Shown: one piece after another, positions 33,793 through 45,166 of the stretch
How positions within the stretch are numbered: the stretch's first letter is position 1
Layout of the letters: each line of letters starts with the position of its first letter
Source: Paracyclopina nana
Lineage: Eukaryota; Arthropoda; Copepoda; Cyclopoida; Cyclopettidae
DNA length: 64,000 nucleotides
Direction of reading: 5' to 3'
NCBI GenBank assembly: GCA_019096065.1
Contig: JAGUCH010000002.1
Span: forward strand, 3,546,501 to 3,610,500
Program-made: the position numbers and the translations under genes
Notes under the pieces: model-generated
Told to the model about the DNA's origin: nothing
What the model saw: only the letters and a program-made list of their open reading frames with translations
Database searches by the model: none

Positions 33793-36700
33793 ATGTGGTG
33801 CTTTATACTTAGCCTAGCAGTGATTTTGCCATTTAAAACTGATGGCAAAGCTTATACTAGTGGAGACTCAGCTTCCATTTTTTCATCAACTTCTCAGCTT
33901 CAGTCACTGCTTACAGCTGAACAGGAGATTCTGCCAAAGTTGCAAGATTTGGCAAGTCTTTTAGAGTCAAAGTCAAAAGCTATCAAAGAGTTCCTCCAAA
34001 TTCATTACACTGAAGAAACTTTTCCAGCTCAAAATGAGGAGGAAAAATTCTTGTCTCATCCATTTAACAGTTTTGGAGTTGTTTCCAGAACTTCTGAGTT
34101 AAAAGAAGTCATAAGCAACCTTCTTATAGTACCTGAATTGTAAGTTTGATTGCTTTAATTATGACATAACTACTTCAAACTCTTCATTCAACTAAGGCTG
34201 TTTGATTTACAAAATGGCAGCTCAATCTTTCCTCCAAGGTCAGAATTTGGTGATGTTTGTGCGGCTATAGCATTAATTCAAGAATCTCATGATCTGAAAA
34301 CAGAAGATTTGGTGAATGGAGAAATCAGATTAGAGAATGTAAGCCATTCACAAAAGTAGATTCTTTTATGCTTGCAAGTACAATTCTTTTTAAAGGGGGA
34401 AGTTTTCAAAGCAGTTTTTAAGCCAAGCCTAGAAGAAATGGCATCTATAGGAGTGTCAGCTTGCAATAATCATTGGTTTGACACTTGTGTGGAATGGCTC
34501 CAAGCTGCAGATGAGGTAAACTTAAATAAAAGCAAAACAGCTCTGTATTCCACTGATCAAGCTTTTCAGGAGTCAAAGACCAAAAATGTGAGTGCACAAG
34601 TTAAGGAAGAAATCAGTCATAGCCTAGTCATAGCCAAGGCCACCCATGACAAGTATTTGGATCTTAAAGGCCCAGTGAGCAAAACCCACAGATGTTTCTC
34701 CTTGCCGTTTGACAAGAAATTGCTAAAGAAGAAGAAATTCAAGGCAATTTCAAAGCAAGGGAGATCGGCAAAGTTGCAAAAGCACAGAGATTACCATCCC
34801 TTGTTCAGGTATCAGCCTGGCCTCAATGTCAATGACAACAATCAATTTATTTGCAAAAATGGGCCAGCATGGAGAACAGCTGACATGGACAAAGCCTTGA
34901 AAAGCTACTTTTTGCACCATGGAGATCCCTTCTTGAAGATAGGCCCCTTCAAAGTGGAAGAAAAGAGCCACAGTCCCTTTGTGGTTGTATTCAAGGATTT
35001 CATGTCAGAGCTTGAAATGAACCATTTCAAAAGAATTGCTGAGAGCAACTTAAAACGAAGTGCCTATGGAGGTAAAGAGTCTGAAGAAATCAGTGGAATT
35101 TTTAGAACGAGGTCAGTAATTTTGGGCTCCATCATTTTTTCCGACGCATTTCGTCAAGTTGTAAAATGTCTGACACATTTGGTATAGTTGTAAAATGACC
35201 GACACAATTTTAGCAACGGGTGCATTTTTTGTTCGAGTCATTTGGTATAGTTGCAAAATGACCGACACATTGTTGATGACAGCTAGGAGCATTTCATTTG
35301 GTAAAGTTCCAAAATGAGCACCATATTTTTGGCAATTTTCTGACAGACACATTTTACAAAGTTCAAAGACTAAAATTGCTAAGAATTATTAAAAGTTCTT
35401 GAAATAAAAGGCAAAAATTAAGCGATAAGCCCGGTTCCAACAAAAAAATAAGTTAAGCATATGTAAGATTAACCAGTATAGTATATGATGCAGCTGAGCG
35501 CGCGAGCTAGTACAAACTATACTATACTTATACGTATAAGTAAGGTGTTCATAGTATACTAATGAAAGCAAGGTGCCAATGCTAAACTGATTTTTATTGT
35601 TGGAACCGGGCTATTATGTATAAGAGTTTTTTTGTTCGAAAGACAAGAGTAACAATTTATTCTAGTTGCCGCCAATGATGATATACTTTTTACAAACTAA
35701 AAAAGCTTGACTGGTTCTAATAGTTATTTATTTCGAGCTGGGGCACATAAAGTAGGGTCATTAAATAGCTGAGCGAGGATTTTAAAATGGGAAAACTCGA
35801 GTACAGCTTTACTAGCCCGAGCCTGCGAGGGCTGTAATTGTACGAGTGTTTTTCCATTTTAAAATCCGAGGTCAGCTATTTAATGACCCTACTTTATGTG
35901 CCCCAGCTCAAAATATACAATTTTATATACTGTAATACGATTTTCGAGTGTTTTAATGAAGTTACCGGGCTGCCCTGTGCCCTAGAAAATGCTGCTCGGT
36001 TTTTATGCTATATATCACTGGCTCTCATTAGCTAGCATCCAGTGGTTTGAGAGCAATAAAACGGACTTTAAAAATACATTTCCTGTGAGGTGCACCTATG
36101 GCATAGTGGATAGAGTGCTTGGCTCTTGATCCCGCAGTCTAGGGTTCAAACCCCAGTCATACCTATTTTTTTGGTTTCTTTATCTGGCTTAAATTATGTT
36201 TAAGTCCTATACATAGCATGCAATTTTCATGGTGTTTCCATAGCTCATTGGTTTGAGTATTGGAATGCTGATTCAATTGGCTGAGGTTCAGATCTTGGAT
36301 GATTCTCCCTATGTTCTAACTTCTTTGGACTGTTGATTAGTTCCATGGAATATGAGGGGCATTAAACTACTTAAAATCCCTCGAATTTGATTCCAGGGCC
36401 GTTAAGAATTTAATATCCCCCAAATTGCCTAGAAAGAACTGTGATATAAAAGAGCTGAGTCGGATCGGTAAACTGAATTATAACACGAGGAAATCGTATT
36501 ACAGTATATAAAGTACTTAATACTTTAAGGGTACTGTTGGACATTTTGCAACTAGACAAAACTTGTCGGACATTTAACATTCTATTTGCTGGACATTCTA
36601 CAACTATGACAAATCTGTTGGGCAAAAAACGCAATTGATGTCGAACATTTTACATGTAAAATGTTCGACATCAACTGCTGCAGCTAGGCGTGTCGGACAT

Positions 36701-39700
36701 TTTATATGATGGAAAGTAATTTTTGCATGTATAATTCAGTTTACCAATTCGTCTCAGTTCATACAACTACACGTATATAAAAGCTCTGACGTTTTACTTT
36801 ATCAAGTGACACACATTATAAAGTATTTTACAAGGTGTGTTGCTCCTCTGTTTGACCAGAGACAATGATATTGTCCAAGAAGTAAATCCCATTGCAGAAA
36901 AAACACGAAAAAATGCCTTGTTCCCATATGAGGATCGTACCCTGGACATCATGATTAGCAGTCCAGCACTCTACTGACTGAGCTAACAACACAATCGGAA
37001 AATTTGCTTTTAAATTCCTTTTTATTCTTCTTCTAAGCTGAGCTAAGCTTAGTAGAGGAGTAGAGTCTCTATCAGAGATACCGGACAAAACTTAATCTAT
37101 CACATCTTTTGGCTCCAAAAAGTGCCAAATTTAAAATGCACAATTTTTAATTGATTGATTAACGCTTTCAACTACTCTTGCCCTACTGAGGGCCTCTCAA
37201 CCCTAGCCTTCAAAGTAATGGATCAGATGCTAAGTCGAGATTGCCTGGTCTGGTAACTTCATTAACATTTGAAAATTATTTTCCATCATGTAAAATCGTA
37301 TATATATGTTAACAAATTATAAAACAAGCTAATGAAATAGCTTGTTTTATAAATTGTTTACATATATAAATAGATATTACAACTTGATTTTCGGACAAAA
37401 AAAAAGTTCCCTAGTAATGTTCCTTCATATGCTCAGCTTACAGAAAAAAATTCTTCCCGTGACCCCAAAATTACTAGCAGAATAATTTTGAGAATAATTC
37501 AAGGACTGTTACAAGTAAAACTAGCTGTTGTCTATATTTCAATTTCTTTAATAGCTTATATAGTATACAATTTGCATAATACTAACAGGAAGGTTACAAC
37601 TAATGACTTATGAGGACTCTTTTGTTGCCCCGAGTTGCATAAATGTCCCTGACAGAAGCAAACCACACCTTGAACTTGGCCCAAGCCTGGAACTGCAAAA
37701 GCAAGCAAAAAGCTATTATTAGAAATGTAAAACATGGTCACACTTCTTGGGATCTGTACCAGCAAAAGAGGCACCATTACAGCCTTCTTCTGGTCTGGTC
37801 AAAAGTGAAATCCATGGACACCCTCTTATAGATACTTCTCTCCTGTATCCAAATACATCTTCAGTAATTCCAGAAATCTGGGCATGAAACTGAAGCCTAA
37901 AGAAAGGTGATTTAAACGAAAAAATTGACAATACCTTCATGCAATATCTATCTAGATAGCAATCTTGCTCAAAGTGAGTGGTATCTCCAGCATAAATTTC
38001 CAGTTCATTGCAAGGAGCACAAGAGTAGCACCTAAGGTTGGCTCCAATTTCTCCACAGCAGCAATAAATCAGCAGTAGGAAAAAGATTTCCTTCATTTTC
38101 ACAGCTACAGCAACTCATTACACAGAAATCACTGAATTGAATTCCTTATCAGGAATAAATTACGGGTCTAGAGTAGCAGCGCTTAGAACAGGAAATGACA
38201 AGAGCTCATAAACGCTGTAGGTGAAGCAAACAGGAAAAAGTCAAAAGAATGTGCAATATTCATGATTCTAGGTCAAGATTTCTAGTGAAATTCCAAATTG
38301 GCCTGCTTAATCAGAAATGTCAACATGCATTTGCCCAAAGTTGACATGTTTGCGCGCAGATTTTTTGAGGCTGGGTTTTTTTTGGTGAAAACTTGTCAAC
38401 AAGTCACTTTCTTTTTGCAAATATTTGCTGATGGACTGCTTTATTCTGAATGTACTTTCTTCTAAAGAGGGAAATTGCCTAGAAATAAACTTTGTTAGCT
38501 GGAAGTGAGGCAAAATTGATATGCTCTTCTTGACGGGCCTGAAATTGGAAATTAAAATATTTTAAATAGAATTATGCAAGCATTATTAATTTTACCAGTT
38601 TTTCAACCTCCTCTAAGCACCGAACTACTTTTGGAATATGTTGAGCCTCATAAAGATCCTCAACAGAGAAAAGATACTTTTTGTCCACTCCATAATTTTG
38701 AATTGTTTCAATCAAAGTCTGAATTCGAGTGACATCAGCATTTAACCCCGGAAATGGGTCTGCAGGGACAGAATTGAAAGCAATTGTGGTCATCATGCTA
38801 AATGAAAAAGCAGCAATATTAATTGGCTTTCTGGCTTATTGATAATTGTCTGGAATACTCCATGAGAACTGAGCCATCCTTGAGCCACTCAGCAAAATCT
38901 ACATTTTGTGGTTTCTCTCCATGAGTGACAGACAAAATGAACTTGATGGAATAATGCTCCTTTTGCTTGTCCCTCTGCACACAAAGAAAATTTAGTTTAA
39001 CTTTTCTGAGGTTAATTGTCCAATAGCAAAAGATCTTACAATGTTACTGGTAGGAATGTCACCATCTTTGTTCTTTCCTCTCATAGAATTTGCCATATCT
39101 TATGCAGTGGAGATCTCAGCTCAGACTAATGTGAAAGCTTTCAGAGCTGCTTAACAAGAAAGTAGTGCGGATACAGAAGTAACTCCTGTTTATTTTTCAG
39201 TAAACAAACTTGGCTGCATGACAAGACTTTCCATCTCCCCATGGAATTCATGGAGACAACTGTACCTAGGAATGTGGAAAATCCCTACAAAGAGGGCTAC
39301 TTAATGGCATCAAACATGCTTCAAGTTCCAAGGTTGCCCACCAACATAAGCAAATACATGGAAGTTGTGGACCCAATAGCTTTCAAAGTTTCCCTCAAAA
39401 TCCAGCTTGGAACTCAGTTGTATTTGATGGGGGTCTTCTCGGCTGAGTCTTTTCAGGTAAAATTGCATTATTAGGCTTTAAAGGTATTTAATTGTACATC
39501 ATGATAGGTTGCAAATTATGGCATTGGGGGCCAATATGGACCTCACTTTGACTCAAGCGGTTACTTCACAGAGACTGGCATAAATGACAATGATCCCAAA
39601 ATCAAGCAAGGCAAGGTGTATTATCAAGCAACTGGAGATAGGCTGTCCACATTTATGGCCTACCTCAGTGATGTTCAAGTTGGTGGCCTTACTTCGTTTC

Positions 39701-39954
39701 CATTGCTAGGCCTTGCTCTCAAGCCTGAGAAAGGTGATGCAGTCTTTTGGCTGAATCTCAAGTCATCAGGCTTAATTGAGCCCTTAACTACACATTCTGG
39801 TTGCCCTGTTTTAGTGGGGTCAAAATGGATTACCAATAAGTGGGTCAGCTACTTGGACCAGTACAAAAATTACAAGTGCAGCTTGGACTCTCAGTTAGAT
39901 GACTTTGATGCCTGGAGGAAGTACAGAAGCCAGAACCTTGCCAAGACGCAATAA
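33793..39954 (+). CDS. Prolyl 4-hydroxylase alpha subunit 1
   Basis: Exons 33793-34139, 34197-34338, 34396-35111, 39201-39456, 39508-39954; 635 aa. ER-lumen Fe(II)/2-oxoglutarate enzyme that hydroxylates collagen proline. A signal peptide is followed by the P4H_N dimer region (LQSLLTAEQEILPKLQDL), a peptide-binding middle, then FRTRSKQTWLHD, GGQYGPHFD (the H-x-D iron pair), YLSDVQVGG and THSGCPVLVGSKWITNKW (distal His and the 2-oxoglutarate Lys). The protein is longer than common alpha subunits (about 535 aa), mostly through a basic linker (DKKLLKKKKFKAI). Intron 3 (35112-39200, 4.1 kb) contains two minus-strand genes and many repeats. The stop is 63 bp before the next P4H gene. Confidence 0.85.
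35428..35612. mobile_element. MITE, TIR AGCCCGGTTCCAACAAAAA
   Basis: 185 bp bounded by AGCCCGGTTCCAACAAAAA and its near-perfect reverse complement, in the P4H intron. Confidence 0.65.
35735..35909. repeat. Hairpin with arms of about 70 bp
   Basis: GAGCTGGGGCACATAAAGTA at 35735 is repeated inverted up to 35909, with continuing complementarity through the ATTTTAAAATGG-like region. The loop is about 45 nt. Confidence 0.7.
36089..36175 (+). mobile_element. tRNA-derived SINE head
   Basis: TGGCATAGTGGATAGAGTGC (A box) and GGGTTCAAACCCC (B box) at tRNA-like spacing. The acceptor stem does not pair, so it is probably a SINE. Confidence 0.5.
36219..36290 (+). mobile_element. Second tRNA-like SINE fragment
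   Basis: TAGCTCATTGGTTTGAGTA and GAGGTTCAGATCTTGG are degenerate A and B boxes, about 130 bp after the previous one. Confidence 0.4.
36921..36990 (-). mobile_element. tRNA-like SINE fragment, minus strand
   Basis: On the minus strand TTAGCTCAGTCAGTAGAGTG (A box) is followed by GGGTACGATCC (B box). The antisense peptide LLAQSVECWTANHDVQG resembles translations often seen from tRNA-derived SINEs. Confidence 0.55.
37299..37368. repeat. Short AT-rich hairpin
   Basis: Two arms of about 30 bp (ATAAAACAAGCTAATG facing ATAGCTTGTTTTAT) with almost no loop, inside the P4H intron. Could be a MITE relic. Confidence 0.6.
37556..38096 (-). CDS. Ly6/uPAR-type GPI-anchored protein
   Basis: Complement model: 37760-38096, 37556-37692; 157 aa. 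The signal peptide MKEIFFLLLIYCCCGEIGA is followed by LRCYSCAPC, CYLDRYC, RGCPW, GCNG and CFCQGHLCNSG. This is the cysteine pattern of the three-finger Ly6 fold ending in the typical Cys-Asn. The C-terminal hydrophobic stretch (LVVTFLLVLC) fits a GPI signal. A GT...AG pair inside exon 1 (38 nt) would break the frame, so it was not used. Insect relatives act at the cell surface in septate junctions and receptor trafficking; the role here is unknown. The gene lies wholly inside intron 3 of the P4H gene on the opposite strand. ATTAAA follows at 37547-37552 (minus). Confidence 0.75.
38440..38445 (-). terminator. Poly(A) signal AATAAA of the CH-domain gene
   Basis: AATAAA on the minus strand, 33 nt after the stop. 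Confidence 0.6.
38479..39096 (-). CDS. Calponin-homology (CH) domain protein
   Basis: Complement model: 39040-39096, 38859-38974, 38596-38797, 38479-38538; 144 aa, all GT/AG and in phase. It is a single CH domain: NVDFAEWLKDGSVLM, then TRIQTLIETIQNYGVDKKYL, FSVEDLYEAQHIPKVVRCLE. This matches the calponin/transgelin/Mp20 group of actin-associated proteins. No calponin repeat is seen at the C-terminus (ARQEEHINFASLPANKVYF). The CH domain looks slightly short near exon 2/3, where the GAGTATTC donor was inferred. The gene is nested in P4H intron 3 on the opposite strand, just upstream of the Ly6 gene in the same direction. Its start codon is about 100 bp from the next P4H exon. Confidence 0.75.
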
Positions 39955-40017
39955 AAGACTCAAAATAAGCTGTGATGGATTCATGCAAATTTTAATTATC
40001 ATTTCTATTTTTTTCAG

Positions 40018-40353
40018 ATGAAGATATTGGTTCTCCTGGTTGCAAGTCTTGCCATGGCCTCCTCATCTCAAATAGACAAAAAAAGTCTTGAGAACAAATT
40101 AGAGGCCCAGTTGAAAGATATACAGGAGAAAATCAATCATATTGACTGGTACTTTAAAGTGGGGTATCACAACCCAGAAAAACTAATTATGGATGATGTT
40201 GATGAGTTTGTGAGCAACCCTATCAACACTTTCACCATGATCAAAAGACTCAGTGTGTATTGGCCATCTTTAAGAGACCACCTGTTCAGTCAAACGATTC
40301 TGGATGATGAATTACTCAATGACATTAGGAGACTAAGTGAAGAAGACACCTAA
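40018..40353 (+). CDS. Short secreted P4H_N-only protein
   Basis: A single open exon of 111 aa. The signal peptide MKILVLLVASLAMASS is followed by a P4H alpha N-terminal domain (LEAQLKDIQEKINHIDWYF, SNPINTFTMIKRLSVYWP) that stops after RRLSEEDT, where the next paralogue continues into its peptide-binding region. TTTTTTTCAG lies directly before the ATG. AATAAA follows 27 nt after the stop (40380-40385), so it may be a real short gene, not debris. It could act as a dimerisation partner without catalytic activity, or be a truncated duplicate. Confidence 0.65.
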   Translation: MKILVLLVASLAMASSSQIDKKSLENKLEAQLKDIQEKINHIDWYFKVGYHNPEKLIMDDVDEFVSNPINTFTMIKRLSVYWPSLRDHLFSQTILDDELLNDIRRLSEEDT

Positions 40354-40480
40354 GGATAAAATGGAATTTTTCCATCACCAATAAATAATGTCACTCAATG
40401 GATTCCATTATATAAAAATGACTTGCTTTAATTTTCCACCAAATAAATATAGTAATTGCACTCTTTTGTTTTGGTTTCAG

Positions 40481-42424
40481 ATGGATACAATAGCGATATT
40501 TGTGACCATTTTGCTTCTTGGACAAAAAGTGATGTGCGAAGATGTGTTTTCCTCAATGGATGATATGGAAAATTTGCACAAGCATGAATCAGTGATTGAG
40601 GAAATAATTGAGCAACATATCAAGCAACTGGACACTGACATCAGGATTCTTGATAGATACATCAACATGTATTACCCAGTAAGGCTGAATACAAAAGTTA
40701 CTGCATAATCTATATGTATTTTGTCCCAGAACTTTAACTATACTGAAGAAGATGCAGAGGAATATGTAAGCAACCCTCTGAATACATTTGCCATGATTAA
40801 GAGACATGCTATTGATTGGCCAGAACTCAAAGAAAGACTTTTTGGACAACCAAAGCATGACCAGCTGCAAGAGTTGAATGACCTGTTGAGCCAACACAAA
40901 GTGACTGAAACAGACATCGAGGGTGCTCTGAATGGGTTGCTACTTCTCATCAAAACGTATGATTTGAATGTGACTGAGTTTGCCAATGGAAAGATCAGAA
41001 TTCCCCACTCACAGGCCATTGAAAGTGGAAGGTCAAGCAACCCTTACATTTTTGACAGTCAGTTGACTACAAGAGATGTTCATCTCATGGGAATGATGGC
41101 CTTCAATGCCAAGCAACTAGACAGAAGCATTGAAATTTTGCAAGCTGCTGAAAAACTTGCCATAGAAAGGCAAGACAAAGAAGACTTGTTAAAGAACATC
41201 AGGTCCACGTTAAAGACAGTCATTAAGAAGCATGATGAACATTTGCTAAAACCAATCAAGGACACTGGAGTAAGCACCTTCCAAAAACCTATGAACCCTA
41301 AATTAGCTAAGCACAAGAAGTTTGCAAAAAAGAAGCACTTGAGGAAGAAGGAGCACATACCACTCTTCGAGCCACTTGATGACATTGATGCATTTAAGCT
41401 ATTTGATAAGGCCTGTCGAGGGGAAAAGCTGAGAAAGCCAGAGCATGACAAAGGCCTGGTGTGCAAATTATTGCATTACCAAAATCCCTTTTTGAAACTG
41501 GGGCCTTTCAAGCTAGAGGAGAAAAACCACGCACCATTCGTTGGAATTTTCAGGTACTTTACATAAAAACTTTTCATTTCCATCTTGATGAATCCCTATT
41601 ATAACTTGTACCACAGGGACTTCTTTTCAGCTACGGAAATTGAATCTTACCTCAATGTTTCACATGGAAAAACCACCAGAAGTCAGCATTCAGGCAAAAT
41701 GTTTGGAGAATCAGCCATGCTCTCCTCTTGGAAGAGAACGTCCAAGCAAATTTGGCTTAAAGAGTTCCCAGAAGTGTTTGAATATGATGCAGTCACCTCG
41801 CCATTGGCAGGCAAAGTCACCTACAGGATTCAAAATGCAACATTGATGAATGCGTTTAGCTATCATGGTGCTGAAGTATACCAAGTGGCTAATTATGGCA
41901 TCGGCGGGCAATATTCAAAACATTGGGATGCTGGAGTGGATCTGAGTGGTACTGTAGATGATCTTGTCTTGGTTTAGCCCTTGATTAGAAAGTTTTTGCC
42001 ACTTTCAGGATTTGAAAAGGAGGGAGACAGGACCATGACTTTCATGGGTTATTTGGGCCAAGTGGAGGCTGGTGGTGGGACAGCTTTTCCATACCTAGGA
42101 TTGGTAGTCTGGCCCAAGCAAGGTGATGCTGTGGCTTGGTACAACCTAGACAAAAATGGAAACCTTGACCCTTTGACCAATCACGGAGGCTGTCCAGTCA
42201 TAAAAGGCTCCAAATGGATAACCAACAAGTGGATTCGAATGTTTTCTCAATTTGCAAACTACCCTTGTGCCTTGTCACCTACCTTAGAGACCAGCTACCG
42301 TAGAATGCCACCCTTGACTAATGACCTATGCAAAATGACACCGTCATGCAAGCCCAGGTTTGGCAGATTATATCCACCTCAGGTTATGGTGGAATGGAAA
42401 AATGATCTATCTGGATGGAAATGA
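40481..42424 (+). CDS. Prolyl 4-hydroxylase alpha subunit 2
   Basis: Exons 40481-40678, 40730-41553, 41617-41948, 42009-42424; 589 aa. Signal peptide MDTIAIFVTILLLGQKVMC; P4H_N region (SNPLNTFAMIKRHAIDWPEL); middle domain (HLMGMMAFNAKQLDRSIEIL); catalytic part with RDFFSATEIESYL, YSKHWDAG (H-x-D), GYLGQVEAGGGTAFP, NHGGCPVIKGSKWITNKW. The exon boundary before RDFF matches the boundary after FRTR in the first P4H gene, so they are tandem paralogues. A basic linker (KFAKKKHLRKKEH) is shared in position. TTTCAG sits directly before the ATG, 127 bp after the short P4H gene. Two AATAAA signals lie at 42577-42589. Confidence 0.87.
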
Positions 42425-42576
42425 GATGCCTTTTAAAGATACATAGATATAATTGAAATACCTATTTTCTGATCAAAGGCAAGGAAGTTTCTCTTCAGAA
42501 GACGAAAATGTGCTGAGTTTTGCCTTTTCTTGATTGACTTTGGCCTTTTGCATTCAACAAACAATCGCAAGACAAG

Positions 42577-42589
42577 AATAAACAATAAA
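42577..42589 (+). terminator. Two overlapping-region AATAAA signals
   Basis: AATAAA at 42577-42582 and 42584-42589, about 155 nt after the P4H stop. Confidence 0.65.
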
Positions 42590-43055
42590 TGGTAAGCCAT
42601 GGCCTAATGCAAAAATGCTAATCCTTGTTATATAATTCGAAAAAAATGAGAAGTAAAGTTTTATAAAGATTCAAGATTCACTACAGTCTAAATCTGAGAA
42701 ATTCAGACTAAGTAGCGAACTACCGAAGTTGAAGTAGAAGTACGTCACAGTTCACACACGTGCGCGAAAAGTCGAAAACTGCGAATACTAAAAAAACCGA
42801 ATTACGCTTGTAACTTGTAAATTTCAAATACACTTCTTTGTTGATTACAAGTCGGCGAGCTCTTTTGAACGGTTTTGCGTTCTAGAGGCGCGAAGGAGCC
42901 AGCATCGTTACCAGATTAACAATTTGTATTCAAAAACAGTTCGCAGTGGCTGTTTTCCTAAGCCAACGGCGTAATTATAGTTGAAATAATAAACTTTGTT
43001 TGCTGCTGCTATTTGACGAAAAAAGGAACCAAAATAAAAATTGTTCCTGGTGAAA
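42590..43055 (+). promoter_or_regulatory. Upstream region of CCDC6
   Basis: Holds the CCDC6 promoter and 5' UTR by position. No TATA box or recognisable repeat was found. Confidence 0.35.
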
Positions 43056-45085
43056 ATGGACAGCAATCCGGACAATGACGTCATGATGGACTCGTCTACT
43101 TCGGATTCCGGCCTCGGCTCGTCCTCGGATCAGCCTCCGGTTACCCTAAAAACTACTGGGAATCCGGAAATTCGCGAAAGGAGAGAGTCCACTTCATCGA
43201 ACCCGAGTGATGTTATGATGATGCCGCCATCTCCAGTCTCAAGAGATCAGGTATTTGATTTTACGCCAAATGTAACTGTTCACCATCTAATTCTTGCGTT
43301 TCGCGACTTTTCGTCTATTTGTTTTCCTTCGAAAAACGCCAGAAGCGATTTTACTACATTGAGCATTGGCCTTCATTTGGTTTGACTTTCCTTTCGGCAA
43401 AAATAGCTTATTTTACGTTTCTTAATGTGTTGTTTGTATTTTAGTTGCACAAAAGGATCGAGTCTCTACAGCAGCAAAATCGAGTCCTCAAAGTGGAATT
43501 GGAAACATACAAACTTCGAGTCAAATCTTTGCAAGAGGTAAAGCAATCGGACGTTCTTATGAAATGAGCAACTTCTCTGTATGCCCTTTGTTTCAACAGG
43601 AAAATCGAGCCCTTCGTCAGGCTTCGGTCCACATTCAAGCCAAAGCCGAACAAGAAGAGGAGTTCATCTCGAATACCCTACTGAAAAAGATCCAAGCTCT
43701 CAAAAAAGAAAAGGAAAATTTGGCATTGAACTACGAGCAAGAAGAAGAATGCTTGACGAACGACTTATCTCGTAAACTGAATCAGGTATAGAAACGGAAA
43801 GTTTGGCTTTCACATTTTGAAGGACACTAGAATGTTGCACAGAAGCTGAGATGTATGAGTCAAAAAGAGGATGCAAGGAATATGGTCCCTCAAACTATAG
43901 ATTAAATCACTTTTTTTTAGAGTATTGCTTCAATTTTAAGTTAACACATTTCAGCTCCGTCAAGAAAAAGTCCAGCTTGAACACACGCTGGAGCAAGAGC
44001 AGGAATGCCTGGTGAACAAACTGATGCGGAGGATTGAAAAGTTGGAGTCCGAGACGACTGCCAAGCAAACCAATCTTGAAACTCTGCGCAGGGAAAAGGT
44101 CGAGCTTGAAAACACATTGGAGCAAGAGCAAGAAGCTCTCGTCAACAAACTCTGGAAAAGAATGGATCAGCTGGAAACGGAGAAAAGGTTACCTTTTGGC
44201 TTTCATAATTTGATGTACCGCTGTCCTTATTAAATATTTTTTATCAGATCACTCCAATCGAAAATGGATCCTGAAACTGAACCCGTTCCCGTCGATGCCG
44301 CTGCCGCCGGACCCGCCCCAAAAGCCCCTCCCCCCGTGTCTGCTGCCCCACCAATAATCGATTTCTCTAAGGGTAACGGTGAAATGGCGATCAGCTTGGG
44401 CAATCACATCAGAGCTTTAAAAGCAGAATGCAACCGGTTGAAGCAGCAGTTGTTCATGACCAAAAACGACCACGAAAAGAAAATGGCCGAGTTCGAAAAA
44501 GAGGAGAAGGAAATCAAGGAAGAAAATCTGAGGCTACAGCGAAGGCTTCAACTAGAAATGGAGCGACGCGAAGCACTCTGCAGGTAATTTCCTATTCCAT
44601 GAGTTCTACTTAATCATTAAATTTTTTGAGTGATTACATGTGGTTATTTAATGCCTTTCTATTTTTGTAGGCACTTGTCTGAATCCGAGTCCAGCTTAGA
44701 AATGGAGGAGGAACGCGTTTACAACGAGCTGAGCCACGCCTCCGGATGCCTGGCCACACCCTCTACCGCAGCTGTTGTTCACCGGTCGCGCACAGTCTCA
44801 AGTCCAGTGCCTGTTGGTGGCCTGGTCCAGCCTCCTCCCTCTGGATCACGCCCTCTTTCCCCAGGGCTGAATTATGGGGAAGGCAGTCACGCCCCCCATC
44901 AGCGACGCGAATCTGGCCACACTCCTCTCTTCACACCCCCGCCCATGATGCATGGACGTGTGCACAGTCTGACCACACCTCCTGGGCCTGGACTCGTGGG
45001 TGTGCCCTCCCCGTCTCCCCCGCCTCCAACGGCTCTGCCTCCCAGACCACGCCCCCACATCACGCCCACTACGAAGAATTCGTGA
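43056..45085 (+). CDS. CCDC6: CCDC6 coiled-coil protein
   Basis: Exons 43056-43250, 43445-43537, 43600-43785, 43955-44187, 44248-44583, 44671-45085; 485 aa, close to the human 474. The start [14 protein letters not shown] is preceded by AAA. An acidic serine-rich N-terminus leads into long coiled coil. The family signature is [20 protein letters not shown] and its repeat [20 protein letters not shown], then [12 protein letters not shown] and [17 protein letters not shown]. The proline-rich C-terminus ([13 protein letters not shown]) fits the SH3-binding tail. Human CCDC6 is a fusion partner of RET and a checkpoint regulator. No AATAAA or ATTAAA follows within 200 nt; TTTTGAGTGC at 45157 may substitute. 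Confidence 0.92.
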
Positions 45086-45166
45086 TTTCTCTCTATGTGA
45101 TTTAACAGATTTTTGTGCGAGGAGGTTCTTCTTTTATGTCTATTAGAAATACATGTTTTGAGTGCG

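Larger units (their letters stand above)
35145..36715. mobile_element. Foldback-like element with AAAATGACCGACAC repeats
   Basis: The left side has three copies of AAAATGTCTGACAC or AAAATGACCGACAC. The right side has inverted versions (GTGTCGGACATTTT and similar). Two SINE pieces, a MITE and a hairpin lie between them. Exact ends are unclear. Confidence 0.4.

Noticed and set aside
36089-36175. Functional tRNA gene
   Set aside because: A and B boxes are present, but the acceptor and T stems do not pair by hand folding.
37883-37920. 38-bp intron in the Ly6 gene
   Set aside because: GT and AG are present, but removal shifts the frame into a stop; reading through keeps the cysteine pattern.
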